NCBI RefSeq assembly: GCF_018398395.1
Contig: NZ_JAHCBF010000002.1
Span: 496,001-560,000 of the forward strand
Direction: 5' to 3'
DNA length: 64,000 bases
Source: Croceicoccus gelatinilyticus
Lineage (GTDB): Bacteria; Pseudomonadota; Alphaproteobacteria; Sphingomonadales; Sphingomonadaceae
Part shown: one piece after another, positions 24,097-30,783 of the stretch
Numbering within the stretch: the first letter of the stretch is position 1
How the letters are laid out: each line of letters opens with the position of its first letter
The notes under the pieces: model-generated
What the model saw: the letters and a program-made list of their open reading frames with translations, nothing else
The model's database searches: none
Told to the model about the DNA's origin: nothing
Made by a program: the position numbers and the translations under genes

Positions 24097-24566
24097 TGCG
24101 CGCCGACACCGCCTCGCTGGCTACGGTCGCCACCCGCGAATACGCGCTGCGCCGGAAGACGGCGATGACTGCGGTCGCCGCCAACCAGCTCGCCCACGAA
24201 CAGGCCATGGTGTTGCTGCGCCCGTGGGCGGCCATCGCCCTCCTCGCAGGCGGCACCGTGCCGCAGCTCGAACAGGACGTGGCCGACCGGACGGACGAGG
24301 CAACGCCGATCCAGTTCGCAAAGCTGATCGTGGCGATCGATCTTTGCTCCCGCGCCGAATGGGTCGCGGCCCTGGCCACCGCCCGCGACCGCGCGGTCGA
24401 AGCGGCAGAACGCAATCCCGATCATGTTGAGCGTGCGCGCGGCCTGCAACGCCTCGCCCGCTACTTCGCCCACGATCCGGCAGGGCAGGACCACGTGCCG
24501 CCCTACCGCCCGTTCGAACCCGTGCCCACCGGCGACACGGCCCAACCAATGAAGGACGCGGCATGA
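24096..24566 (+). CDS. Phage accessory protein, unknown function
   Basis: A 156-residue Ala-rich helical protein starting MRADTASLAT, without signal peptide. A moderately hydrophobic helix (AIALLAGG) is too short to be a certain membrane span. Its Pro-rich C-terminus may be flexible. It overlaps its neighbours by 1 and 4 bases in the rightward operon. No family recognised. Confidence 0.55.
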   Translation: MRADTASLATVATREYALRRKTAMTAVAANQLAHEQAMVLLRPWAAIALLAGGTVPQLEQDVADRTDEATPIQFAKLIVAIDLCSRAEWVAALATARDRAVEAAERNPDHVERARGLQRLARYFAHDPAGQDHVPPYRPFEPVPTGDTAQPMKDAA

Positions 24567-24655
24567 GCTTTCTGCAGGCCTACTGGCGCGAACTCGCCAT
24601 CGCCCTCTTCGGCGCGGCCGTCGCCGTTCTCGTCTTCCTCGCCGGTGCCCTGTGA
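24563..24655 (+). CDS. Tiny single-pass membrane protein (30 residues)
   Basis: The sequence starts MSFLQAYWREL and continues with one strong membrane helix (IALFGAAVAVLVFLAG). The start shares ATGA with the stop of the previous gene, and the stop shares TGATG with the next start, so coupled translation supports it as a real gene. It is the first of three consecutive mini-membrane proteins. Confidence 0.55.
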   Translation: MSFLQAYWRELAIALFGAAVAVLVFLAGAL

Positions 24656-24864
24656 TGGACTGGCGCGACACCCCCATTCCCCCGGCCCCACACGGCCTCA
24701 ATCAGCGAAGCGGTAGGCCAGAACAGCCTGCCGACCTGATTGAGGTTGTGCGGGGTTACACCGCCGCCGACTGGCGCGACGCCATGATGTTCCTCGTCAT
24801 GGTCGCCATCGCGATCACGTCGGCGGCGGCCCTCATCCTCTTGATGGAGCCTGCAACGCCATGA
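24655..24864 (+). CDS. Small membrane protein carrying repeat copy D
   Basis: A 69-residue protein: a Pro-rich N-terminus, then a segment GLNQRSGRPEQ encoded by repeat copy D in a different reading frame from the other copies, then a C-terminal membrane helix (FLVMVAIAITSAAALILLM). It is coupled at both ends by overlaps. An alternative GTG start lies one codon upstream. Function unknown. Confidence 0.55.
   Translation: MDWRDTPIPPAPHGLNQRSGRPEQPADLIEVVRGYTAADWRDAMMFLVMVAIAITSAAALILLMEPATP
24696..24745 (+). repeat. Repeated element copy D, 50-base near-palindrome
   Basis: CCTCAATCAG (24696-24705) is repeated inverted as CTGATTGAGG (24736-24745). Inside, CGGTAGGC (24711-24718) pairs with GCCTGCCG (24726-24733) with one G-U wobble, so the RNA would fold into a long two-part hairpin. 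The left half is the same core as the copies at 23984, 24020, 24056 and 25609, but translated in another frame. Confidence 0.75.
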
Positions 24865-25004
24865 ACGATCCCTATTCGCAGGACTGGATGCTCCGCGACG
24901 ATCCGATGGCGCCAATGCGCCTGCGCCGCGGCATCCGCAACGGCCTTGTCCTGTCGATCCCGCTCTTGCTGGCAATCGCGGGCGCGATCGCCGCCGCACG
25001 GTGA
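24861..25004 (+). CDS. Small membrane protein (47 residues)
   Basis: It starts MNDPYSQDWMLRDD, has a basic middle (RLRRGIRNG) and ends with a membrane helix (LVLSIPLLLAIAGAIAAA). The start overlaps the previous stop (ATGA). The basic-then-hydrophobic order suggests the N-terminus faces the cytoplasm. It is the third of a run of tiny membrane proteins. Confidence 0.5.
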   Translation: MNDPYSQDWMLRDDPMAPMRLRRGIRNGLVLSIPLLLAIAGAIAAAR

Positions 25005-25012
25005 CGCAGGCC

Positions 25013-25198
25013 ATGACCAATCTCGACCGCTACGACGCAATCACGCTCGACGCGCGGCTGCGTTATCTCATCGGCCTGCGCAACACGCGCCAGCTGACGG
25101 CAGCAGAGGACGAGGAACGCCTCCGCCTCACCCGCTGCCGCCTGCTGCGCAACGTGACGCGCCAGCGCCGTCTGGCACGGCTGCATAGCGCGATATGA
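25013..25198 (+). CDS. Small Arg/Leu-rich helical phage protein
   Basis: A 61-residue protein starting MTNLDRYDAITL, predicted to be two amphipathic helices with a very basic C-terminus. An in-frame GTG at 25001 is an alternative start. It is the last gene before a short segment read on the opposite strand. No function inferred. Confidence 0.45.
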   Translation: MTNLDRYDAITLDARLRYLIGLRNTRQLTAAEDEERLRLTRCRLLRNVTRQRRLARLHSAI

Positions 25199-25203
25199 TC
25201 GTG

Positions 25204-25452
25204 TCAGGCAGGCTCTTGCCAGTCGGGATCGCCGCTGGCCCAGCCATCGGGCAGCGCCCCGATGATTGCTTCGGCGCGACGATCGGCAACCACGCCGAAG
25301 GCAGGCTCCGCCGTGGCGACGTCCTGCGCGGCATCGCGCACCAGGCGCGCGACCGCTTCGGGATCGACGGCTCCGCTATCGATCTGGTTTGCAAGGAATC
25401 GGGTGACGATCGCCAGCGCAAGTTCGCCGGCCGTTTCGGTTTCGTATGCCAT
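25204..25452 (-). CDS. Small minus-strand protein within the rightward operon
   Basis: An 82-residue acidic protein starting MAYETETAGELALAIV, with balanced composition (unlike the Arg-rich readings of the other frames), so it looks coding. No good ribosome site is seen. It lies convergent and antisense to the message from the repressed rightward promoter and could be a lysogen-expressed gene or its transcript could regulate the operon. The plus-strand alternative over the same bases looks less protein-like. Confidence 0.45.
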   Translation of the reverse strand: MAYETETAGELALAIVTRFLANQIDSGAVDPEAVARLVRDAAQDVATAEPAFGVVADRRAEAIIGALPDGWASGDPDWQEPA

Positions 25453-25487
25453 GGCGCGCACGCTGCCGCGACACGGGCGACGATGCA

Positions 25488-26180
25488 ATGACCGCCGCCG
25501 CCCCTCTCACCGGCTTTCGCCTGTTCTACGCCGACCCGCCTTGGTCCTTCGAGACGCACGACGGCAGGAGCCGCACGCCGACGCAGAAGCGTTTCGCGAA
25601 GGCGCGCGCCTCAAGTAGCAAAGCGGTAGGTGAGAAAACCTTCCGCGAGGCAGAAGACCACTATCCCACGATGTCGATCGAGGAGATGTCGGCGCTCCCG
25701 ATCGCCGAGATGGCGGCAAAGGACGCAGTACTGGCGATGTGGATCGTCGGCAGCCACTGCGACGTTGCCTTTGATCTGGCTGCGGCATGGGGCTTCCCGA
25801 CTTTCGTGACGGACCTGTTCTACTGGGCCAAGCAGAAGCTGGTCCACGCCAACCAGGTCGACCTCTTCACCGGCGACATTCCCCCACCGCCCATGTCGAT
25901 GGGGTACTACAGCCGCAAGCAGGTCGAACCCTGCTGGCTGTTCAAGCGCGGCAAGGGCGTCCCCGTCGCCGCGCACGACGTGCGCCAGCTGATCATCGCC
26001 CCACGCGCCGAACACAGCCGCAAGCCTGTCGAGGCCTACGAACGGCTCGAACGCATGTTCAGCGCCGTCCCCCGCATCGAACTCTTCGCCCGCAACACCC
26101 GCCCGGGCTGGTCCGCCTGGGGCAACGAAGTCGGCAAGTACGACGCGCCGTCAGCGCAGATCGAAAGGAAAATCGCATGA
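25488..26180 (+). CDS. MT-A70 family DNA adenine N6-methyltransferase with inserted repeat
   Basis: The 230-residue protein has the MT-A70/Ime4-type catalytic motif DPPW at residues 16-19, then LAMWIVGSH, TDLFYWAKQK, RKQVEPCWLFKRGKG and HSRKPVEAYERLERMF, all typical of phage MT-A70 adenine methylases. Such enzymes protect phage DNA from restriction or mark it. Residues about 41-52 (ASSSKAVGEKTF) are encoded by repeat copy E and sit in the loop before the conserved HYPTMS motif, so the catalytic core should be intact. Confidence 0.87.
   Translation: MTAAAPLTGFRLFYADPPWSFETHDGRSRTPTQKRFAKARASSSKAVGEKTFREAEDHYPTMSIEEMSALPIAEMAAKDAVLAMWIVGSHCDVAFDLAAAWGFPTFVTDLFYWAKQKLVHANQVDLFTGDIPPPPMSMGYYSRKQVEPCWLFKRGKGVPVAAHDVRQLIIAPRAEHSRKPVEAYERLERMFSAVPRIELFARNTRPGWSAWGNEVGKYDAPSAQIERKIA
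25608..25651 (+). repeat. Repeated element copy E, in frame inside the methyltransferase gene
   Basis: The core at 25609-25632 reads CCTCAAGTAGC, then AAAGCGGTAGGTG. GCCTC (25608-25612) and GAGGC (25647-25651) are inverted ends, and CGGTAGGT (25624-25631) pairs with ACCTTCCG (25638-25645) with one mismatch, so the copy forms a hairpin like copy D. It is read in the same frame as copies A-C. Confidence 0.75.
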
Positions 26181-26449
26181 TCGAGAACCCGCCCGCTTTT
26201 CCGACCTTGTTGCAAGTTGAGCATGGAGGCATCGACGCCCGTGCAGGGATGACCCTGCGCGACTGGTTCGCCGGTCAGGCACCGGTCACAATTTCGGACG
26301 CCGCAGAGGTTTGTGGCTGGTCTGGCAAATCTCCGATCAACATGAATTGCGATGCTGAGCGCGCTACTCTCTGGGCGGTCATGACCATGCTTCGGTACGA
26401 TTACGCCGACGCCATGCTCGAAGCCCGCAAGGGAGGTTCGCATGACTGA
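26177..26449 (+). CDS. Small phage protein, unknown function
   Basis: A 90-residue protein starting MIENPPAFPT. The N-terminus (PPAFP, then GGIDARAGMTLRDWFAGQA) is reminiscent of short phage proteins that accompany DNA-modification genes and of the N-terminus of some host-nuclease inhibitors, but I cannot name a family. It is coupled to the methyltransferase stop by ATGA. Confidence 0.55.
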   Translation: MIENPPAFPTLLQVEHGGIDARAGMTLRDWFAGQAPVTISDAAEVCGWSGKSPINMNCDAERATLWAVMTMLRYDYADAMLEARKGGSHD

Positions 26450-27044
26450 ACAGATAACCGTGACGCAGCCGCGCCCTGACACGTTCAGCGGCGACAATGC
26501 CAAGCTGATCGAGTGCATAGACGCACTACTTGACCTTGACGATGCGAAGGCGCTGGTCCCGCATGGCCTCGGAAAAGGCTCTCACGCCTATGTTCTGTTG
26601 AACGCCGCCCGCCACCGCATCGAAGTAGAGAAACGCACAGCTAACCGCGATGTGGTGGAGGTGCGCATGGCCATGTTTCTCGAAATCATGGCTGCGACAG
26701 GCGGCGAAACCGACGCGGGCGATTGGCGCGGGAACTGGATCAACGCCTTTTGCGAAGAACATGAAGGGCGCGATCCCGACACGTTCAACGCGGCGGCAAA
26801 CGCTGGCTATATCAGCGTGGCGCATTGCACCAGCACCGACCACTCGATTGCGACATTGACCGACAAGGGACGCACCGCCCTCGCCTCTCTCGACACCGGC
26901 ACGGGGCTGATGGAGCGGTCTGCCCTTGTCGAGAAGATCACCAAAGCGATCTTTTTCGAGGACTGCGGCAACACCGAACATTGGGAAGCAAACGTCAATC
27001 TTGGCGAGGCCGTTGTCCGCGCTCTTTGGGGGGATGGGGAATGA
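26442..27044 (+). CDS. Phage accessory protein, unknown function
   Basis: A 200-residue acidic protein starting MTEQITVTQP. It is mostly helical, with two strands around residues 125-150 (GYISVAH, HSIATLTDKGRTAL) that look like a winged-helix tip. Overlaps of 8 and 4 bases tie it to its neighbours. No signal peptide or catalytic motif was seen. Confidence 0.5.
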   Translation: MTEQITVTQPRPDTFSGDNAKLIECIDALLDLDDAKALVPHGLGKGSHAYVLLNAARHRIEVEKRTANRDVVEVRMAMFLEIMAATGGETDAGDWRGNWINAFCEEHEGRDPDTFNAAANAGYISVAHCTSTDHSIATLTDKGRTALASLDTGTGLMERSALVEKITKAIFFEDCGNTEHWEANVNLGEAVVRALWGDGE

Positions 27045-27334
27045 GCCACGCTTGGAGCATGTCTGATGGCGCGCTCTGGTGCCCATCCTGCGGCGATCGG
27101 GTTTGCCTCGACGACTCCGACCACGCGCCGGACGAATGTCGCCAGTGCGGCTTCCCCGACCCCGAGGCAGTCGCCGACTATCACTGCGCGCCTGATGAAG
27201 ACGACGGTCTCTGTGAATGCTGCGGCGAAACATGGGACAAATGTCGGAACAACTTCGACTGCGGCATGCTGCCCGATGGCACGTGCACCCTCGCGGGTAC
27301 CGAAGACTGTGATTGGGAGTGCCCGCACTCATGA
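27041..27334 (+). CDS. Cys-rich zinc-ribbon protein
   Basis: The 97-residue protein contains at least thirteen Cys residues in CxxC-type pairs (CPSC, CRQC, CECC, then later DKC, FDC, GTC, EDC, EC). It is likely two zinc ribbons with an acidic linker (DDSDHAPDE). It has no membrane segment. It is followed by another Cys-rich protein. Nucleic-acid or protein binding is likely; the exact role is unknown. Confidence 0.55.
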   Translation: MSHAWSMSDGALWCPSCGDRVCLDDSDHAPDECRQCGFPDPEAVADYHCAPDEDDGLCECCGETWDKCRNNFDCGMLPDGTCTLAGTEDCDWECPHS

Positions 27335-27936
27335 CCAGCAACACCCGTGGCCCGATGTATCTGATCCGCAAGGCCGGATACTATTATCGCCCCAACTCGC
27401 AGGGCTACACGACCGAGATCAGCGCGGCAGGGCTCTACACGCTGGCGGAGGCCGAGCGCATCACGCATCCGAACGGACCTGACGGCCCGCGCGATGAAAT
27501 GAGCTACGAACTCGCGCCGCCGACGCGCGTGGAAGCTGATCAGGTCGATTACATCAAGCAGCGCATTGCCGAACTGGTCGAGGAAGGCGATGGCTTCTGG
27601 CGACCGTGCTCCGGCTGTCAGGAAAGCTGCCAGGGATACGTCAGCACCGAGGACTATCCCTATTCCGAAATATTCCGCTGCCAGCCCGGTGGAGGCTGCG
27701 GTGAATGTGGCGGCATTGGCGTCATCTGGGACGATACCGACTACGAGGATTACGCGCGATTCGCGCTGCTCGATGAAACACCCGCCGAAACGATGGTCGA
27801 TACGCTCGGCGAATTGCGCAGCTACTCCGTCGATCCGGATCATGGCCCGCACAAGATACTCCTGACCTTCGCGAATGACCTAGGTCGGGATCGTTTCATC
27901 GGCGCGATTGGCCGACGCACGGGTGAATTCGGATGA
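27331..27936 (+). CDS. Phage protein with central Cys cluster, unknown function
   Basis: A 201-residue protein starting MTSNTRGPMYLIRKAGYYYRP. Residues 1-65 form a small domain typical of phage accessory proteins (YRPNSQGYTTEISAAGLYTL). The centre has CSGCQESC and CGECGG, a plausible zinc knuckle, and the rest is acidic. The start overlaps the previous stop and the stop overlaps the DUF4326 start. Confidence 0.5.
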   Translation: MTSNTRGPMYLIRKAGYYYRPNSQGYTTEISAAGLYTLAEAERITHPNGPDGPRDEMSYELAPPTRVEADQVDYIKQRIAELVEEGDGFWRPCSGCQESCQGYVSTEDYPYSEIFRCQPGGGCGECGGIGVIWDDTDYEDYARFALLDETPAETMVDTLGELRSYSVDPDHGPHKILLTFANDLGRDRFIGAIGRRTGEFG

Positions 27937-28382
27937 ACGCCCCCCAACGCATACGTCTCTCCCGCGCGAAGGGCTGGCGCATGCCGGACAACGCGGTGCA
28001 CGTCGGACGACCGAGCCGATGGGGCAACCCCTTCATCGTCGGCAAACACGGCACCCGCGCCCAGTGCGCCGCGAAGTTCTACCAACTCGCGCGTGGCTTC
28101 ATCTCGTTTTCCGAAGACATCGACACGGATATCCAGATGACAATGTACCGCCGCCTGCGGCGTCATGCCTCCGATCTGGCGGGCAAAGACCTTGCCTGCT
28201 GGTGCGCGCTCGATGGCGGGCCCTGTCACGCGGATATCCTTTTGCTGCTCGCAAACCCCGGTCTCCCCATCCCAGAATGGATGCAAGAGCCCGTCGAACT
28301 GGACCGCCCCCGCCTCGGCATGGACGCAAGTTCGGTTGAAAAAGCCAATCGCGCCAAGGCACGCGGGAACCGTCAGCCATGA
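27933..28382 (+). CDS. DUF4326 family protein
   Basis: The 149-residue protein matches DUF4326: PQRIRLSRAKGWRMPDNAV, then VGRPSRWGNPF, and later LAGKDLACWCALDG with CHADILLLLAN. The conserved Cys/His residues (CWC and CHAD) may bind a metal or act catalytically. The family is common on phages, and its biochemical role is not settled to my knowledge. It is coupled to both neighbours by 4-base overlaps. Confidence 0.8.
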   Translation: MNAPQRIRLSRAKGWRMPDNAVHVGRPSRWGNPFIVGKHGTRAQCAAKFYQLARGFISFSEDIDTDIQMTMYRRLRRHASDLAGKDLACWCALDGGPCHADILLLLANPGLPIPEWMQEPVELDRPRLGMDASSVEKANRAKARGNRQP

Positions 28383-28540
28383 ACGCCCCCGCGCGCATTC
28401 CGGCCCCGCAGCCCGACGCCGATCTGGTCGCGCTGGTGCAGGCCCTTGCGCGCGCCGCCGCTGCGCGGGATATAGAGCGCGCGCGATCACGCGCCGGAAG
28501 CCGGGAAGCCCATGCGGACCCTGATCTACGCCAGATTTAG
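28379..28540 (+). CDS. Short Ala/Arg-rich protein overlapping the recombinase start
   Basis: A 53-residue protein (MNAPARIPAPQPDADL onwards) whose ATG shares ATGA with the DUF4326 stop. Its last 29 bases overlap the recombinase start in another frame. It may be a small regulator, such as an excision partner, or simply a coupling ORF that carries ribosomes to the recombinase start. Too short to classify. Confidence 0.4.
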   Translation: MNAPARIPAPQPDADLVALVQALARAAAARDIERARSRAGSREAHADPDLRQI

Positions 28541-30119
28541 TTCGGCGCTGCAAAACAGCCGCTCGATCGACCAGCAAGTCGACGTCTGCCGCGAACGCGC
28601 GGACCGCGAAGGCTGGGCCGTCGTCGACGTCTTCACCGACTACGCGGTCAGCGGCGGGGCGGGCATGGCCGAAGGGCAACGCCCCGGTCTCGCCGCCCTG
28701 CTGGAACGCGTCGAACAAGGCGATATCGAACAGGTCCTGGTCGACACCTCGTCCCGCATCGCCCGCCACCAGGGCGACGCCCACTCGATCCGCGAACGGC
28801 TGAACTACAACGGCGCGCGCCTCTTCACGCTGGGCGATGGAGAGATCGACAGCTTCAAGGGCGCCATCAAGGGCCTGCTCGACGAACAGATGCGGGTAGA
28901 GCTGCGCCACAACATCAAGCGCGGGCAGACCGGCACGGTCCGGCAGGGGCGCTCGCCCGCCGGCATCGCCTACGGCTATCGCACCGCCAACCGCATCGAC
29001 GGCAACGGTCGCCCGATTCGCGGGCTTCGTGTGATCGACGATGAGCAGGCAGAGATTGTTCGCCGCATCTTCACCGAATACGCCTCGGGCACCAGCCCGC
29101 GCGCGATCGCGCTGCAACTGAACAAGGAAGGCATCCCCGGCCCGCGCGGCACCCGCTGGCGTGCGACGACTATCCGCCCCGATCGCACGCGCGGGAATGG
29201 GATGCTGTCGAACCGGATCTACATCGGCCAACTGGTCCACAACCGCACGTCGAAGGTGATCGATCCGGTGACGCGCAAGACGCGCATCCGCCCGAATCCG
29301 GCCAGCGAATGGATCGTCGAACCGGTCGACCATCTGCGCATCATCGACGACGAACTCTGGCAGAAGGTGCAGGACGAGCTGGAATCGAACCGCACCACGA
29401 TGCCCGATCGCAAGCGCCGGCCGCGCCATTTCCTGTCCGGACTGGGCGAATGCGGCTGCTGCGGCGCGGGCTGGAACGTCAAGTCCGCGAACTTGTGGGG
29501 ATGCGGCGGCCAGGTCGAAGGCGCGTTGTGCGACAACCGCCGCCAGGTCACGACCGAAAGCTACGAACGCCGCGTGCTCGACGGGCTGGAACGCCGCCTG
29601 CTCGATCCTGAACTCGTGTCGATCTACGTGCGCGAATACCACCAGGAATACACGCGACGCGCTGGCGAGACCCGCCGCGAAAGCGCGCGCCTCGAACAGC
29701 GCAAGGCCGACGCCGAAAGAAAGGTCGCAAGGCTGGTCTCCGCACTGGCCGAAGGGGGAGAGGAATTTTCCGAGATCCGCGAGGCGCTGCAAAAGGCCCG
29801 CACCGAACGCGACAAGGCGACAGCCCAGCTGGCCGAGATCGAGGCGCTACCCGTCGTCGCCCTCCACCCGGGCATTGCAGAACAATACCGGCAACAGGTG
29901 ACAAAGCTGAACGAGGCGCTGGCCGACCCGAACGCCCGCAAGGAAGCCGGCCAGGTCATCAGGGCCCTGATCGACCGAATCATCCTGACCCCGGCCAAAG
30001 AAGGCCGCGGCGTCGACATCGAAGTGAAGGGAAAACTGGCCTCGATCGTGGCACTGGCCAGAGGCGAACCCGCCCCGTCAGAAGCCCCAGAACCTGAGAA
30101 GCGCAGACACCAACTGTAA
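28512..30119 (+). CDS. Large serine recombinase (phage integrase)
   Basis: A 535-residue large serine integrase. The N-terminal resolvase domain has YARFSS with the likely nucleophile Ser10, followed by Arg residues in the DTSSRIARH segment. The recombinase domain (about 150-300) is followed by a zinc ribbon (Cys314, Cys317, Cys331, Cys340). A coiled coil of about 375-450 and an acidic C-terminus complete the protein. Its start lies inside the preceding small gene, so it appears to belong to the repressed rightward operon. Its stop lies 3 bases from the 3' end of tRNA-Gly. Confidence 0.9.
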   Translation: MRTLIYARFSSALQNSRSIDQQVDVCRERADREGWAVVDVFTDYAVSGGAGMAEGQRPGLAALLERVEQGDIEQVLVDTSSRIARHQGDAHSIRERLNYNGARLFTLGDGEIDSFKGAIKGLLDEQMRVELRHNIKRGQTGTVRQGRSPAGIAYGYRTANRIDGNGRPIRGLRVIDDEQAEIVRRIFTEYASGTSPRAIALQLNKEGIPGPRGTRWRATTIRPDRTRGNGMLSNRIYIGQLVHNRTSKVIDPVTRKTRIRPNPASEWIVEPVDHLRIIDDELWQKVQDELESNRTTMPDRKRRPRHFLSGLGECGCCGAGWNVKSANLWGCGGQVEGALCDNRRQVTTESYERRVLDGLERRLLDPELVSIYVREYHQEYTRRAGETRRESARLEQRKADAERKVARLVSALAEGGEEFSEIREALQKARTERDKATAQLAEIEALPVVALHPGIAEQYRQQVTKLNEALADPNARKEAGQVIRALIDRIILTPAKEGRGVDIEVKGKLASIVALARGEPAPSEAPEPEKRRHQL

Positions 30120-30122
30120 AGA

Positions 30123-30196
30123 TGGAGCGGGTAAGGGGAATCGAACCCCTCTAGCTAGCTTGGAAGGCTAGAGCATTACCACTATGCTATACCCGC
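30123..30196 (-). tRNA. tRNA-Gly (anticodon TCC)
   Basis: The cloverleaf is complete on the minus strand: acceptor GCGGGTA/TACCCGC, D-arm AGCATAGTGGTAATGCT, anticodon arm TAGC-CTTCCAA-GCTA and T-arm GGGGTTCGATTCCCC. The discriminator T and a CCA are encoded. The prophage recombinase stops 3 bases beyond the CCA end, so this tRNA could be the attachment site, although large serine integrases usually do not use tRNA genes. Confidence 0.95.
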
Positions 30197-30342
30197 TCAC
30201 CAAGTGCGGGGTTGCGCTTGCCACTGCTCGGCCCGTTTCGTCAACGCCTTCTTGCATGGCCACCTTCCCTTTCCGCCAGTTTTCTCCGGCCCCCTTTCAG
30301 GGCTAGCCATGCCGTTCACGCAAAAGAACGGAGAACGGAGAG

Positions 30343-30693
30343 ATGCAGGTAATCGTCGCGGGCTGGATCCGCATGGAGAGCGAGGCCGCGCCCACGCTGC
30401 TGAGCGCACAGGGACACATCGATGCCGCGCTCGCCGAGAAGGGGTGCATCGCCTACGAATGGGCGGTCTATCCGGGCAAGACCGACACGATCTTCGTGTT
30501 CGAGCAGTGGGAGACGATCGAGGACCTGCTCGCCCACCTCAACGACGAACCTTATTTCGCGATGGGCGGGCACCTTGAGAGCGCCGGGATCGCCGGCGCC
30601 GAAGTGCTCTGTCATTCGGTTACCGGCAGTCAGAACATCTACGGCAACGACGGCCTGATCGCGGAAGAGATCTTCGGCATCCGTACCCGCTGA
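30343..30693 (+). CDS. Antibiotic biosynthesis monooxygenase (ABM) domain protein
   Basis: A 116-residue protein with the ferredoxin-like ABM fold: strand MQVIVAGWIRM, helix, then GCIAYEWAVYPGKTDTIFVF and EQWETIEDLLAHL. Such proteins act as small monooxygenases or reactive-species quenchers; the substrate is unknown. GGAGA precedes the ATG. It is the first host gene right of the tRNA, single, followed by a terminator. Confidence 0.8.
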   Translation: MQVIVAGWIRMESEAAPTLLSAQGHIDAALAEKGCIAYEWAVYPGKTDTIFVFEQWETIEDLLAHLNDEPYFAMGGHLESAGIAGAEVLCHSVTGSQNIYGNDGLIAEEIFGIRTR

Positions 30694-30724
30694 CACGCGC
30701 CAAAGCGTTAAGGGCAATCGGGCA

Positions 30725-30762
30725 AAGAAAAAGGTCCGCCGGTTCGATCCGGCGGCCCTTTT
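30725..30762. terminator. Bidirectional terminator between the ABM gene and petC
   Basis: GGTCCGCCGG (30733-30742) pairs with CCGGCGGCCC (30749-30758) around a 6-base loop. A-rich bases precede and TTTT follows, so it can end transcription in both directions, from the ABM gene and from the petABC operon. Confidence 0.8.
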
Positions 30763-30783
30763 CGTGTTCGCTTATCGGGAAGC

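Larger units (their letters stand above)
1..30119. mobile_element. Temperate lambdoid-type prophage, right-hand part (left end outside the window)
   Basis: Nearly every gene here is phage-like. There is a lambda-order head module on the minus strand, a phage replication module, a CI/Cro-type immunity region near 22.4 kb and a serine recombinase at the right end that abuts a host tRNA-Gly. Genes overlap by 1-8 bases almost throughout. Head genes run terminase to the first tail genes going left, so tail fibres, lysis genes and the left attachment site should lie left of base 1. The phage looks intact, because no frameshifted genes were seen. The right boundary is placed at the recombinase stop; the exact attachment site is not determined. 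Confidence 0.9.

Noticed and set aside
24096-24566. Considered as a holin because of a hydrophobic helix
   Set aside because: Only one weak hydrophobic stretch and the wrong position; lysis genes are expected at the far left end.
27840-29792. Minus-strand reading frame of 650 codons over the recombinase
   Set aside because: Antisense to a clear serine recombinase with catalytic and zinc motifs.
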